64,000 nucleotides of DNA from Rubripirellula sp. (GTDB lineage Bacteria; Planctomycetota; Planctomycetia; Pirellulales; Pirellulaceae), in assembly GCA_012270065.1 (NCBI GenBank), contig JAAXJB010000078.1, positions 1-64,000 on the forward strand, written 5' to 3'. This document shows positions 17,673 to 26,893 of this stretch, one piece after another. The translations under genes were made by a program, and so were the position numbers. Numbering within the stretch: the first letter of the stretch is position 1; each line of letters opens with the position of its first letter. Below the pieces are notes generated by a model. That model searched no databases, had not been told where the DNA came from, and saw nothing but the letters and a program-made list of their open reading frames with translations.

Positions 17673-18623
17673 ATGGAAACCTGTATGTTAAATGACTTCA
17701 ATGAGCAGCTCGCTATCGCGAAAGTGAACATTCGTCAAAAGAACAAGCTCGATTCGATGCTGCGTTCAGCCCTAAACTCCCTTGCGGTAGCAAGAAGACA
17801 GCAAACCAGGCTCAAGGCTATCCTTACGAAAGAACAGGCCGATGTCGATGCATTGGAAGGTCTGAGCTTCACTGGTTTGTTTCATGCAATGCTTGGCAGT
17901 AAGCAGCAAAGAATAGAGAACGAACGTCAACAGCTTGTCGCAGCGAAACTGAAGTGCGATCAAGCCGCCAACACGGTTGAAGACCTAAACGATGATGTTA
18001 AACGTTTGAAAGATGCCCTATCGCAATTGAAGAATGCAGACTCCCAATATGAACAGGTGCTTGCTGAGAAGGCGGAACATCTTGCTGCGAACGAGAGCGA
18101 CACGGCAAGTAGCCTCATCGAACTTACTCAGCAACTTGCTGATTTGACAGCAGATCAACAAGAACTTGAGGAAGCCTCTGGTGCAGGTCAGTCTGCACTC
18201 AGATCTATCGAAGAAATCCAAAGTACAATTGCTTCCGCCGCCAACTGGGGCACGCTGGACATGCTCGGTGGCGGTATGCTCACAACGATGGCAAAGCACT
18301 CGAAAATGGACGCTGCCAAGAATCAAGCCAGAATCGCGCAACGAAAGTTGCTTCAATTTCAAGAAGAACTAGCGGATGCTGATGAGCGTTTTCAGATGTC
18401 ACTGCGGATCGATGGATTCTCGAGATTTGCAGACTACTTCTTTGATGGCCTGATCTCTGATTGGATCGTACAGTCAAAAATCCAGAAGGCAAACATCGAA
18501 TGTTCCGAAACAATCTCCCATGTCAAAGCTGCTATTCGTCAGTGCGAAATTCGTCTCGAGTCGGTTGAAGCTGAGATTGAGTTACTTTCCAAACGCAAGA
18601 GAGAGATGATCGAAGCGGCATGA
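17673..18623 (+). CDS. coiled-coil protein of unknown function
   Basis: This 316-residue soluble protein is almost entirely alpha-helical, with long heptad-rich segments at about residues 15-65, 80-175 and 210-310. Two helical breaks contain conserved-looking hydrophobic sequences: GLSFTGLFHAMLGSKQQRIENE (about 62-83) and NWGTLDMLGGGMLTTMAKHSK (about 190-210). I have the impression of similar hypothetical proteins scattered through unrelated bacteria, always with these two hydrophobic breaks, but I know no function. A GGGAG ribosome-binding site lies 4 bases before the ATG. It sits alone in gene-poor DNA just after a tRNA, so recent acquisition is possible. Confidence 0.7.
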   Translation: METCMLNDFNEQLAIAKVNIRQKNKLDSMLRSALNSLAVARRQQTRLKAILTKEQADVDALEGLSFTGLFHAMLGSKQQRIENERQQLVAAKLKCDQAANTVEDLNDDVKRLKDALSQLKNADSQYEQVLAEKAEHLAANESDTASSLIELTQQLADLTADQQELEEASGAGQSALRSIEEIQSTIASAANWGTLDMLGGGMLTTMAKHSKMDAAKNQARIAQRKLLQFQEELADADERFQMSLRIDGFSRFADYFFDGLISDWIVQSKIQKANIECSETISHVKAAIRQCEIRLESVEAEIELLSKRKREMIEAA

Positions 18624-19442
18624 ATGTCACAGAAACTGCGAAGGACCATTGATCAAACTTGAACCAACCCGAATTCCCTGACCTTCTGGCAGTAGAACTG
18701 CATTACTATCGATCGAGTGCGAAAGATCGCTTACGCTCTGGTACATCCAAATGCGAACCGCGATGGCTGAACAGAGTGAAGATCAGATCGACCTGATCAT
18801 CAGTTATCTGGAGGACAAGGAGCACGCACGGGCGATATCTTTCAATTTCTCAGTTCAAACGTCCAGCATCGCACGGCAAATAATGATTGGACTTCCTCGC
18901 CAGTGACGACGCATCGAGCGAAGGGCTGCGCCTCCCCAACGATGCGGCGATGTCCGCTTCGATTCCCTGGATCTTCTCTGTATAAGTTTGCTTGACACGA
19001 TCGATGCGAAGGTAATAACCGATTTCAATGGGTGGCCCGAGGCCGATCTTGGTCTCCAGAGGTAGCCGCCACTGGAACTGATGTGATCCTATGCACAGCA
19101 CTTCAGTTTTTGCCAGTGATGCAATCAAGCGGTTCATCACCGTTGATCTCACCGTCTGCCACATGAGTGCCGGCACCCGTAGGCTCGGGACAAAAAGGTC
19201 GGCAGCATATCGCCGCCAGATGTTACGTCCTGCGACTTCACCTACAAGCTTAAAACATCAGTCCACTGCACCCAAGGCAACAAACTTCAGCGAATTTCCG
19301 GTCAATCCCAACCGCAATCCGCTTGCAGATGCATATACGTTGCAGATAAAGTGCGTATTCTAGGTCGTTCACCCACATGCGTACCGTTTGCCTATGGGAT
19401 CATTTTTTCAAGCGACTGATGTTTTGCCGAAGGAGAATGAGG
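18624..19442. other. 819-bp stretch without supported genes
   Basis: A plus-strand ORF of 51 codons (18751-18906, MRTAMAEQ...) and a minus-strand ORF of 108 codons (18850-19176) overlap here, but neither has a ribosome-binding site or recognisable similarity. They may be decayed genes. The region closes with a GGAG ribosome-binding site for the ThuA gene. Confidence 0.35.
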
Positions 19443-20303
19443 ATGAGACAATTTTGTGCGATTTTCGTTGCGATGATGCTGCTGACTACCGCAAGAGCGA
19501 GCGAAACCGATCTGAAAGCACTGATCGTGGATGGCCAAAACAATCACAATTGGAAAGGCACAACGCCTGTCTTGAAGCAATACCTGGAGCAAACCGGACT
19601 CTTTGATGTCGATGTTGCCAGTACCGGTAAAGACACAAGCGAATTCGCTCCCAAGTTCGCTGATTACTCCGTGGTTGTTTTGAATTACAACGGCAGTGAC
19701 TGGCCCAAGGAAACCCAGCAGAAGTTCGTTGAATATGTTCGTGGTGGCGGTGGAGTTGTGGTATTTCACGCTGCCAACAATTCGTTCCCAAAATGGAAAG
19801 AGTACAACACGATTACCGGCCTTGGCGGCTGGGGTGGCCGGAACGAAAAGGATGGACCCTACATCCGTTACCGGGACGGCAAAATTGTACGCGATCTGTC
19901 TCCTGGTCGCGGCGGAAGTCATGGCAGGCAACACGAATACATCGTCGAGACAATTGATCCAAAGCACCCAATCACAAAAGGATTGCCAGCGAAATGGCGA
20001 CACGTATCGGACGAACTTTATGATCGACTGCGCGGTCCCGCCGAAAACCTACACGTACTGGCCGCTGCCTACTCGGATAAATCGACCAATGGAACGGGAG
20101 AGAATGAACCGGTGCTTTTCACGATCAATTACGGCAAAGGACGCGTATTCCACACGGTGATGGGCGACAATGTGCAACAGATGAATTGCGTTGGTTTCGC
20201 CGTTACGCTGCAACGTGGCGCAGAATGGGCCGCAACTGGCCACGTCACACAGGAAATTCCCGAAAAAATGCCCACCTCTGAGACTGTCTTACGAGTGAAC
20301 TGA
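19443..20303 (+). CDS. secreted ThuA-domain (trehalose utilisation-like) protein
   Basis: The 286-residue protein has a signal peptide ([19 protein letters not shown]) and a single ThuA domain with a glutamine-amidotransferase-like fold. Visible blocks are [58 protein letters not shown] and [21 protein letters not shown]. ThuA proteins are linked to disaccharide catabolism and are abundant in planctomycetes; the reaction is not established. I chose the ATG at 19443 because AAGGAG lies 7 bases upstream; an upstream in-frame extension to 19377 adds a non-signal sequence. It is followed after 44 bp by the S9 peptidase and probably shares its transcript. Confidence 0.88.
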   Translation: MRQFCAIFVAMMLLTTARASETDLKALIVDGQNNHNWKGTTPVLKQYLEQTGLFDVDVASTGKDTSEFAPKFADYSVVVLNYNGSDWPKETQQKFVEYVRGGGGVVVFHAANNSFPKWKEYNTITGLGGWGGRNEKDGPYIRYRDGKIVRDLSPGRGGSHGRQHEYIVETIDPKHPITKGLPAKWRHVSDELYDRLRGPAENLHVLAAAYSDKSTNGTGENEPVLFTINYGKGRVFHTVMGDNVQQMNCVGFAVTLQRGAEWAATGHVTQEIPEKMPTSETVLRVN

Positions 20304-20347
20304 CACACTTTATCCACTACAGATTCTTCTTTTACGTACGATAGAGA

Positions 20348-22399
20348 ATGACCATTCAAACATCCTCCAAACTGGCGTTGGCATTATTTGCCGGCGGAGC
20401 ATTCACTTGCCTTGCAATGCTTCAAACCAAAGTAACCAAAGCTGAAACCCCGCTTCTGGATCGGGAGCTGTTTTTCGGAAACCCTCAGATAGCTGGTGGT
20501 CAACTTAGCCCCGACGGCAAGTTCATCTCATTCATGAAGCCCTACAATGGGATCATGAATGTGTGGGTCAAGGAATTTGCCGAACCGTTTGAGAAAGCTC
20601 GACCACTGACCGACTCGAAGCGGCCGTTGTATGGCTACACTTGGACAGAAGACGGTAATTTCATTCTTTTCGTCAAGGACTCTGATGGCGACGAGAACAT
20701 GAATCTGTTCGCTGTCGATCCCAATGCGAAACCCGCCGCCGATAAAGAGACGCCCGAATCTCGCAACCTGACACCACTCAAAGGTGTCAGGGCGCAGATG
20801 ATACACGCTAGTCAGAACAATCCCGATTTGTTGTGGGTCGGACTGAATGATCGCGACAAAGCGTGGCACGACCTGTACCGACTGGAAATCTCCACCGGAA
20901 AATTGACTCTGGTCTACGAGAATAAAGATCGCATTACCGGCTACGAGTTTGATTGGGATGACAATCTTCGTCTGCTCAGTCGAACGGATCCTGCTGGAAA
21001 TCAGACGCTTTTACGGATAGACGGCGACAATTTGGAGCCAATTTATGAAACCAACGTGAACGAAAATGCTAGCGTCAGCGGGTGGGACCGCAAGAATGAG
21101 TCGATGTATTTGATCACCAATCAAGGTGATCTGGATTTGACGACTCTATACAAGATGAATCCCAAAACGAAAGAAATGGAACTCGTCGAAAGTGATCCCG
21201 AGAAGCAAGTTGATTTCGGGGGATTGCGACTCGATCGAAACACCCGGGCGGTGATTTCGACTTCGTACACCGATGATAAGACTCGGTACTACTGGCGTGA
21301 TAAGACCTGGGAAGGCAACTACAAATTTCTACAAGATAGTTTCCCGGGTCGCGAAATCTCATTCCAAAGCTCGACAAACGACTACAACAAGTTTTTGATA
21401 GCAGTACACGGAGATAAATACGCTGCGGAGGCATGGTACTTTGATGCAAAGAAACGTGAGTTGATTCATCAGTACACTCCCCGCCCCGAACTGAAAGAAG
21501 TTGAAGAGTATTTGGCTCCGATGATACCCATTCGTTACGCAAGTAGTGATGGGTTGGAGATTCCCGGCTACCTTACCGTACCTGCGGGTGTTGAAGCAAA
21601 AAACCTACCCGTTGTCGTACTGGTTCACGGTGGTCCCAAGGGGCCACGCGACAACTGGGGCTACAATTCTCTGGTTCAATTCCTGGCAAATCGAGGTTAT
21701 GCGGTTCTGCAGCCGAACTTTCGGGCAAGCGGTGGATACGGAAAGAATTTCCTTAACGCTGGTGACCTGCAATGGGGCAAGCTCATGCAGGACGACATCA
21801 CTTGGGGCGTCAAACACTTGATTCAAAAGGGTATCGCCGATAAAGATCGCATCGCCATCATGGGCGGAAGCTACGGCGGCTATGCGACGCTTGCCGGACT
21901 GGCGTTCACACCAGATCTTTACGCCTGTGGAGTCGATATCGTCGGGCCCAGCAATATTTTCACGCTGCTCGATTCAATCCCCGCTTACTGGGAGGCAGGA
22001 AAAGCTTTCCTGTATGGCATGGTCGGCGACCCAAAAACCGAGGAAGGCAAAGAACGCATCAGGAACGCGAGCCCACTGTTTAGCGCAAGCAAGATTTCCA
22101 AACCGCTGTTGATTATTCAAGGCGCCAACGACCCAAGAGTCAAACAAGCCGAGGCAGATCAAATCGTGATCGCCCTACGGAATAGGGGACAGAAAGTAAG
22201 TTACCTGCTAGCCGATGATGAAGGTCACGGATTTGCCAAACCGATCAATCGAATGGCCATGTATGCCGAAATAGAAGCATTTCTTGCTGACCAGATCGGT
22301 GGCCGCGCCCAAAAAGAAATGTCCCACGAAGTCGCCAAACGACTCGAACAACTTCGCGTCGACGTCAGCAAAGTTACTCACGAACCAAGCAAGAACTGA
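20348..22399 (+). CDS. secreted S9-family prolyl oligopeptidase-like serine peptidase
   Basis: This 683-residue protein starts with a membrane-targeting segment (residues 9-32), continues with a beta-propeller (about 40-370) and ends in an alpha/beta-hydrolase domain. The catalytic serine is in GGSYGG (Ser508), the Asp in [13 protein letters not shown] and the His in DDEGHGF. The oxyanion region [11 protein letters not shown] is also present. The family hydrolyses short peptides after Pro or Ala. It lies in the middle of a plus-strand run, 46 bp upstream of a TIM-barrel gene. Confidence 0.9.
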   Translation: MTIQTSSKLALALFAGGAFTCLAMLQTKVTKAETPLLDRELFFGNPQIAGGQLSPDGKFISFMKPYNGIMNVWVKEFAEPFEKARPLTDSKRPLYGYTWTEDGNFILFVKDSDGDENMNLFAVDPNAKPAADKETPESRNLTPLKGVRAQMIHASQNNPDLLWVGLNDRDKAWHDLYRLEISTGKLTLVYENKDRITGYEFDWDDNLRLLSRTDPAGNQTLLRIDGDNLEPIYETNVNENASVSGWDRKNESMYLITNQGDLDLTTLYKMNPKTKEMELVESDPEKQVDFGGLRLDRNTRAVISTSYTDDKTRYYWRDKTWEGNYKFLQDSFPGREISFQSSTNDYNKFLIAVHGDKYAAEAWYFDAKKRELIHQYTPRPELKEVEEYLAPMIPIRYASSDGLEIPGYLTVPAGVEAKNLPVVVLVHGGPKGPRDNWGYNSLVQFLANRGYAVLQPNFRASGGYGKNFLNAGDLQWGKLMQDDITWGVKHLIQKGIADKDRIAIMGGSYGGYATLAGLAFTPDLYACGVDIVGPSNIFTLLDSIPAYWEAGKAFLYGMVGDPKTEEGKERIRNASPLFSASKISKPLLIIQGANDPRVKQAEADQIVIALRNRGQKVSYLLADDEGHGFAKPINRMAMYAEIEAFLADQIGGRAQKEMSHEVAKRLEQLRVDVSKVTHEPSKN

Positions 22400-22445
22400 G
22401 CCACGACCGGGCAATGAGATCAACCTGAACAACAAGGAGCATATT

Positions 22446-23396
22446 ATGAAACGCCGTGATTTTGTTACCGCTACCGCTGCAATCGGTGCTGCGAGCCTCG
22501 CCGCAAGTTCCTCAAATGCACTGGCCAGTCCCGATAGCACACCGGACCGGCGGGAGTTCAAACTGAAGTACGCACCACACTTCAATATGTTCAAAAACTC
22601 AGCCGGTGATGATCCAATCGATCAACTGAAGTTTGCGGCTGACCAAGGCTTCACTGCCTGGGAAGACAACGGAATGAAAAAACGCGACGTTGATCTGCAA
22701 TCGAAAATTGCCAAGACGATGGAACAACTTGGCATGCAGATGGGAGTCTTCGTGGCCCATGGATCGATCGGCAACCTGACCTTCGCCCGCAAGGACAAGG
22801 ACGTCTGGGCCTCGGTGCTGAAGGACATTCGCGATTCCATCGAAGTTGCCAAGCGAGTCAATGCAAAGTGGGTGACCGTTGTCCCAGGCAATGTCGATGA
22901 AACCGGACGAGACCGACTTGCGATGGGCTACCAAACTGCCAACGTCATCGAATTACTCAGGCGTTGTGCGGAGATTCTTGAGCCACACAACATTGTGATG
23001 GTACTTGAACCACTCAACTGGTTCGCCAACCATGGTGGAACTTTTCTGAAAGGTTCACCGCAGGCCTATTCAATCTGCAAGGCGGTAGACAGTCCGTCCT
23101 GTAAGATCCTGTTCGATATTTACCACCAGCAGATCACTGAAGGTAACTTGATTCCAAACATCGGAAAATGCTGGGACGAAATCGGCTATTTCCAATGCGG
23201 AGACAATCCGGGACGCAAAGAACCCGGAACAGGCGAAATCAACTATCAAAACGTCTTCAAGTACATACACTCACGTGGATACGATGGCGTGCTCGGCATG
23301 GAGCACGGCAACTCCAAAAAAGGCGGCGAAGGTGAGCAGGCCGTGATTGAAGCCTATGTCGAAGCTGACAATTTCCAGGTGAGCAGCAAAACCTAG
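22446..23396 (+). CDS. Tat-exported hydroxypyruvate isomerase-like TIM-barrel protein
   Basis: The 316-residue protein opens with a twin-arginine-type signal (KRRDFVTATAAIGAASLAA) after an AAGGAG ribosome-binding site. The TIM barrel belongs to the xylose-isomerase-like superfamily. Blocks such as AKWVTVVPGNVDETGR, VMVLEPLNWFANHGGTFL, KILFDIYHQQITEGNLI and GVLGMEHGNSKKGGEG match the hydroxypyruvate isomerase (Hyi) subgroup, with the metal-binding Glu, Asp, His and Glu. The frame is open upstream to 22284 inside the peptidase gene, but that is a shadow. Confidence 0.88.
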   Translation: MKRRDFVTATAAIGAASLAASSSNALASPDSTPDRREFKLKYAPHFNMFKNSAGDDPIDQLKFAADQGFTAWEDNGMKKRDVDLQSKIAKTMEQLGMQMGVFVAHGSIGNLTFARKDKDVWASVLKDIRDSIEVAKRVNAKWVTVVPGNVDETGRDRLAMGYQTANVIELLRRCAEILEPHNIVMVLEPLNWFANHGGTFLKGSPQAYSICKAVDSPSCKILFDIYHQQITEGNLIPNIGKCWDEIGYFQCGDNPGRKEPGTGEINYQNVFKYIHSRGYDGVLGMEHGNSKKGGEGEQAVIEAYVEADNFQVSSKT

Positions 23397-23623
23397 ATTG
23401 TAGTCATACCGCGTGGCGCTACTGGAGCAACTCCACGGGGACAGGGACAGCCCATCTTCTTCGCGCTCGCCGACCACCACAGCGGCGAGATGCTGAACGC
23501 TCACCTCTTACCCAAAGATTCCCAGGAGACCACCAGCCCAGAAACCGGATTTTTCGGCCGCTGACCATGCCATACCGATCGCCGAAAATCGCCCGCAGCG
23601 CGGCGATGGGAGCACCTGATCCA

Positions 23624-23686
23624 GCAGGTACAGAGCGGTGGCAGGTACAGAGCGGTGGCAGGTACAGAGCGGTGGCAGGTACAGAA
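23624..23686. repeat. 17-bp tandem repeat, 3.7 copies
   Basis: The unit GCAGGTACAGAGCGGTG occurs three times without change from 23624 to 23674. A partial fourth copy is followed by ACCTGCC, which pairs with the GCAGGT at its start to give a short palindrome. It lies between two convergent genes, 6 bp from the stop of the minus-strand gene. Confidence 0.95.
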
Positions 23687-23692
23687 CCTGCC

Positions 23693-25138
23693 CTAATCAA
23701 CTCGCGAAAAGAACACCTTCACATCCGGGTGCATGGTGTACAGTCGCAACTGCCTGCCATCATGTATCAACTGACCGCTCGAGTCGTTCGTTCGGATGAT
23801 TGGATTGCCTGGATACTTCTTCCATCGAATGAGATCATCTGAAACAGCGACGCAGGTGGTCCAAGGTCCCTGTCGTTTCTCATCTGCGTTGGCATGGTAG
23901 ATCGCGTAATAACGCCCCCGAAGCCGGATCACCTGGTTGAGCGCTATGGCATGGCGATCATAGGCAGACGGTCCTCTGGTCAAGACTGGTTCATCCTGAA
24001 TGTTCGTCCAGGTCCTACGATCTGTCGATGTTGCTAACCAGACAGCTTGGTCACGACGCTCGTAGAACAAATACCATGTTCCATCTTCAATCCACAGCGT
24101 CGGTGTCCCGTATGGTCCAGGTGAGATTGGAGATCCATCCTGGTTCCGGACATCGAGGCGTCCCTGGTCGGTCCAGTTAATCCCATCGATCGAATTCAGC
24201 ATGTGTGGGATGTCGTCAAGACCTTCGGCGACCATGTAATACCTGTCGCCATGGCGCACCACATGCACATCCTCAGTCCACGACTCGCCAAAGACCGGAT
24301 TGGCTGGATGACGTTTCCAAGTCAGACCATCGGAGGACGTCGCATAACCCAGCATCTTCTTGGCGGATCTTTCACCACGGTAGCCGGTGTACCACAAGTG
24401 CCACCGTTCGCCATCCTTCAAAATGTAGCCGCGCTCCCGAATTTTCCGGTCCCAGGTTTCAGTGCCGGTTCCAGTGAAGATTGGGTTGTCAGGATGAGGC
24501 GTGAAGTTCACCAATTCGTCTGGAAATAAACCTTCATCTTCCGAATCAGGCGTGACCTTGACGGAAATTTCACCCACCGCACGTGTCGCTGCTTCCCTCT
24601 CAACCTTAGCCATCTTGCACAACTGGACCGATCTGGCTTTGGAAGTGAGCAGTGGGACATTTGAGTTTTCAAGAGACACCCCTGAACGCGCCTTCATCGC
24701 AATCCGGTAGTTACCCAGAGCGTCGGGAAAGTTTGTGTCCAAAACCGAAATTGTCTTCGACTGCTCGGCGAGAGTTACATTGGCTCGCACCAGGGCATTC
24801 AAATGCCGATGACTCCAGCCTGCATAATCTGCCGAAACTGGTTTTAACTGCAGCGGTTTACCATCCAGTTCAAGATACAATTGCTTGGCAAGCAGCGGCA
24901 GAATCAAGTCTCTGTACTGATTCCACTTTTGAGAAAAATCCTTGACAGGGTTCACACCATTCTTACGAAGTTCTTTCGCCAAGGTTATCTCATTCATCGC
25001 GAGTGAGTACTCGACCAGCACGCAATCAGCCTTCACAACGATTTGAACACGACGTTCAATTTCTCCATCGCGAAGCTCATGGGCATGAGCGGACGTAATG
25101 CCCAGCAACAGAATCAAGCCGAGCGACAATCGAGACAT
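23693..25138 (-). CDS. secreted two-domain protein: exporter-type N-terminal domain plus five-bladed glycosidase-like propeller
   Basis: The 481-residue protein has a signal peptide (MSRLSLGLILLLGITSAHAHE). Residues about 20-190 look like the periplasmic N-terminal domain seen before NicO/HupE-type metal transporters (VEYSLAMNEIT, YLELDGKPLQL, TNFPDALGNYRIAM). Residues about 205-480 form a five-bladed beta-propeller of the GH32/43/130 type, with repeated W-x-LWYTG, LTWKRHPANPVF and WYLFYERR-like blades. The catalytic acids cannot be assigned by eye. I chose the ATG at 25138 because it opens the signal sequence. The two-domain combination is unusual. The gene heads toward the tandem repeat and is preceded by three PQQ-propeller genes on the same strand. 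Confidence 0.7.
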   Translation of the reverse strand: MSRLSLGLILLLGITSAHAHELRDGEIERRVQIVVKADCVLVEYSLAMNEITLAKELRKNGVNPVKDFSQKWNQYRDLILPLLAKQLYLELDGKPLQLKPVSADYAGWSHRHLNALVRANVTLAEQSKTISVLDTNFPDALGNYRIAMKARSGVSLENSNVPLLTSKARSVQLCKMAKVEREAATRAVGEISVKVTPDSEDEGLFPDELVNFTPHPDNPIFTGTGTETWDRKIRERGYILKDGERWHLWYTGYRGERSAKKMLGYATSSDGLTWKRHPANPVFGESWTEDVHVVRHGDRYYMVAEGLDDIPHMLNSIDGINWTDQGRLDVRNQDGSPISPGPYGTPTLWIEDGTWYLFYERRDQAVWLATSTDRRTWTNIQDEPVLTRGPSAYDRHAIALNQVIRLRGRYYAIYHANADEKRQGPWTTCVAVSDDLIRWKKYPGNPIIRTNDSSGQLIHDGRQLRLYTMHPDVKVFFSRVD

Positions 25139-25281
25139 TGCCAACCTTTTTTGTTAAAACAGGTTTTGCAGAAGCGCTGTCGCAAACATCATGGAGGTTG
25201 CGTTGCAATCCTCATCCGACAGCCTCATGGGAGTCGCATCACCCTCACCGCAGGAGGATGATGCGGAGGATTCAATCAGTG

Positions 25282-26835
25282 CTACTTGGCACTTGCGTCT
25301 TCTTCGATCACCCACAGCTTGGTTGGGCTCTCGCTCATGTAGTAAAGGCGGCCATTTGCTGCAACGGGCGTTGTACGGAGCTTTGTGCCATCATCGTGCT
25401 CAATCTCCGCAAGTAACTCCATCTCTTTACCATGTTTGAAAACGTACATGATCCCATCGTCGTTGCCGACAAAGACCTTACCATCGGCGACACATGGCGA
25501 CGACCAAGTATTGGCGAACATGTTTTCTGTCCAATACAACTCGCCTGTGTTAGCATCCAGACAATGAACGTGCCCGCCGAGTTCAGTGATGTAAAGAATG
25601 TCATCCATGATCGCACAGGTCGACATCGACCGGCCAAAGTAGTACGTCTCGTCAGTCGGACTTGGTTTACCCTCGAGCACTGGACCACCGTAGTGCCATA
25701 TTTGTGCTGAATCAGGATTTGGTTTTTCTTTTAGCTCGGGTTCGCGAGCCACAACCAAGGTCGGTGAAACGTCTTTATCCTGCCTTGTTGGTGTCTTTGT
25801 GATGTCGATGCAATAAAGGTGGCCAACACCGGTGTCGTGCTCGGGGTCCTGCCCGACGGCGATATAAAGCTTGTCCTTATAGACGACTGGAGTACCAACA
25901 AAATCATTTGCGGTACCACGCCCGCCGAGTCTGTAGACGGCGTCTTTTGGATTGCAGTCGAATTTCCACAACAGTTCACCTGTCGGCGTAAAGCTGTAGA
26001 TCCAACCGTCTCCACCGGGAAAGATCAACTGTGGCTTACCATTTGGCTGGGCATAGGTTGGATTTGACCACTGACCATGCATGATGTTTCGTCGCGATTG
26101 ACCCGGCAAGTTACTGGACCAAAGGACTTTACCGCTGTTCTTGTCAAGTGCCAGAAAGCTTGGCGAATCTTCCGAGGGAACACGCAAGTGTGCCGCGTCG
26201 ACCCCGTTACTGGTAACGAGAAACAACGTATCACCAACGATCATCGGTGAGCATGTCGCAATGTTGTGTGGGAACACATTCAACTCGCCGATCATGTCGA
26301 CCTTCCAAAGGATCTTGCCTGTCTTGATTTCAGCGCAAATCGCTTCGCAACGATTCCCGATGTACCAGAATCGATCGCCTTCAATGCAAGGTGTTGAACA
26401 AATCCCCTGTTGCGGCCAGTCCCAAACGCGACCAGCTTTGAGTTTATCATGGACGATTTGCCAGAGGAAATCACCTTTCTTTTCATCGAAGCACATCATG
26501 ACCCCCTTGTCGCCTTTGATGGCGGGATCACGAGGGAACTCATTATTCGTACCAATCAGGATCCGCCCGTCGCTCATTACCGGACCGCCGTAGGCACGTG
26601 AACCCAACTGAATGGAGTAAGCCACGTTTGTGCCATCTTCGATGTCCCAGGATTCAGGAATCCCCTTGACCAGAGGATTCGCAAAGTTGCGCTGCAAATG
26701 GCCGCCATACATACGCCAGTCTTTTGGCGAAAGCTTCAGCAATTCAGGGGAATCCTGTGCTCCGACGGGGGCCAAGCACAGCAGGGTCTGCGAAGCCAGT
26801 GCCAGCAACAAGGTTCTTGTGAGTATGTTTCGCAT
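25282..26835 (-). CDS. secreted PQQ-type beta-propeller protein (first of three)
   Basis: The 517-residue protein has a signal peptide (MRNILTRTLLLALASQTLLCLAP) and an eight-bladed quinoprotein-like propeller. Blades show the recurrent pattern LDxNTGxxxW (for example CLDANTGELYW, ALDKNSGKVLW, AEIKTGKILW) and VADGKVFVG. The family includes BamB and PQQ dehydrogenases, but the full set of dehydrogenase active-site residues is not apparent. In planctomycetes such proteins are very common secreted scaffolds or putative dehydrogenases. The ATG at 26835 opens the signal peptide. It is 58 bp downstream of the next PQQ gene. Confidence 0.82.
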   Translation of the reverse strand: MRNILTRTLLLALASQTLLCLAPVGAQDSPELLKLSPKDWRMYGGHLQRNFANPLVKGIPESWDIEDGTNVAYSIQLGSRAYGGPVMSDGRILIGTNNEFPRDPAIKGDKGVMMCFDEKKGDFLWQIVHDKLKAGRVWDWPQQGICSTPCIEGDRFWYIGNRCEAICAEIKTGKILWKVDMIGELNVFPHNIATCSPMIVGDTLFLVTSNGVDAAHLRVPSEDSPSFLALDKNSGKVLWSSNLPGQSRRNIMHGQWSNPTYAQPNGKPQLIFPGGDGWIYSFTPTGELLWKFDCNPKDAVYRLGGRGTANDFVGTPVVYKDKLYIAVGQDPEHDTGVGHLYCIDITKTPTRQDKDVSPTLVVAREPELKEKPNPDSAQIWHYGGPVLEGKPSPTDETYYFGRSMSTCAIMDDILYITELGGHVHCLDANTGELYWTENMFANTWSSPCVADGKVFVGNDDGIMYVFKHGKEMELLAEIEHDDGTKLRTTPVAANGRLYYMSESPTKLWVIEEDASAK

Positions 26836-26893
26836 TGATTGATGAACTCCGATGTGTATCAAGCGGAATCGCCCGCCCAAGGTAAAGCTTGTT

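Noticed and set aside
18850-19176. 108-codon minus-strand ORF
   Set aside because: No start signal and no recognisable similarity; treated as non-coding or decayed sequence.
23624-23686. CRISPR array
   Set aside because: The units are directly adjacent without spacers and no cas genes are present; it is a simple tandem repeat.
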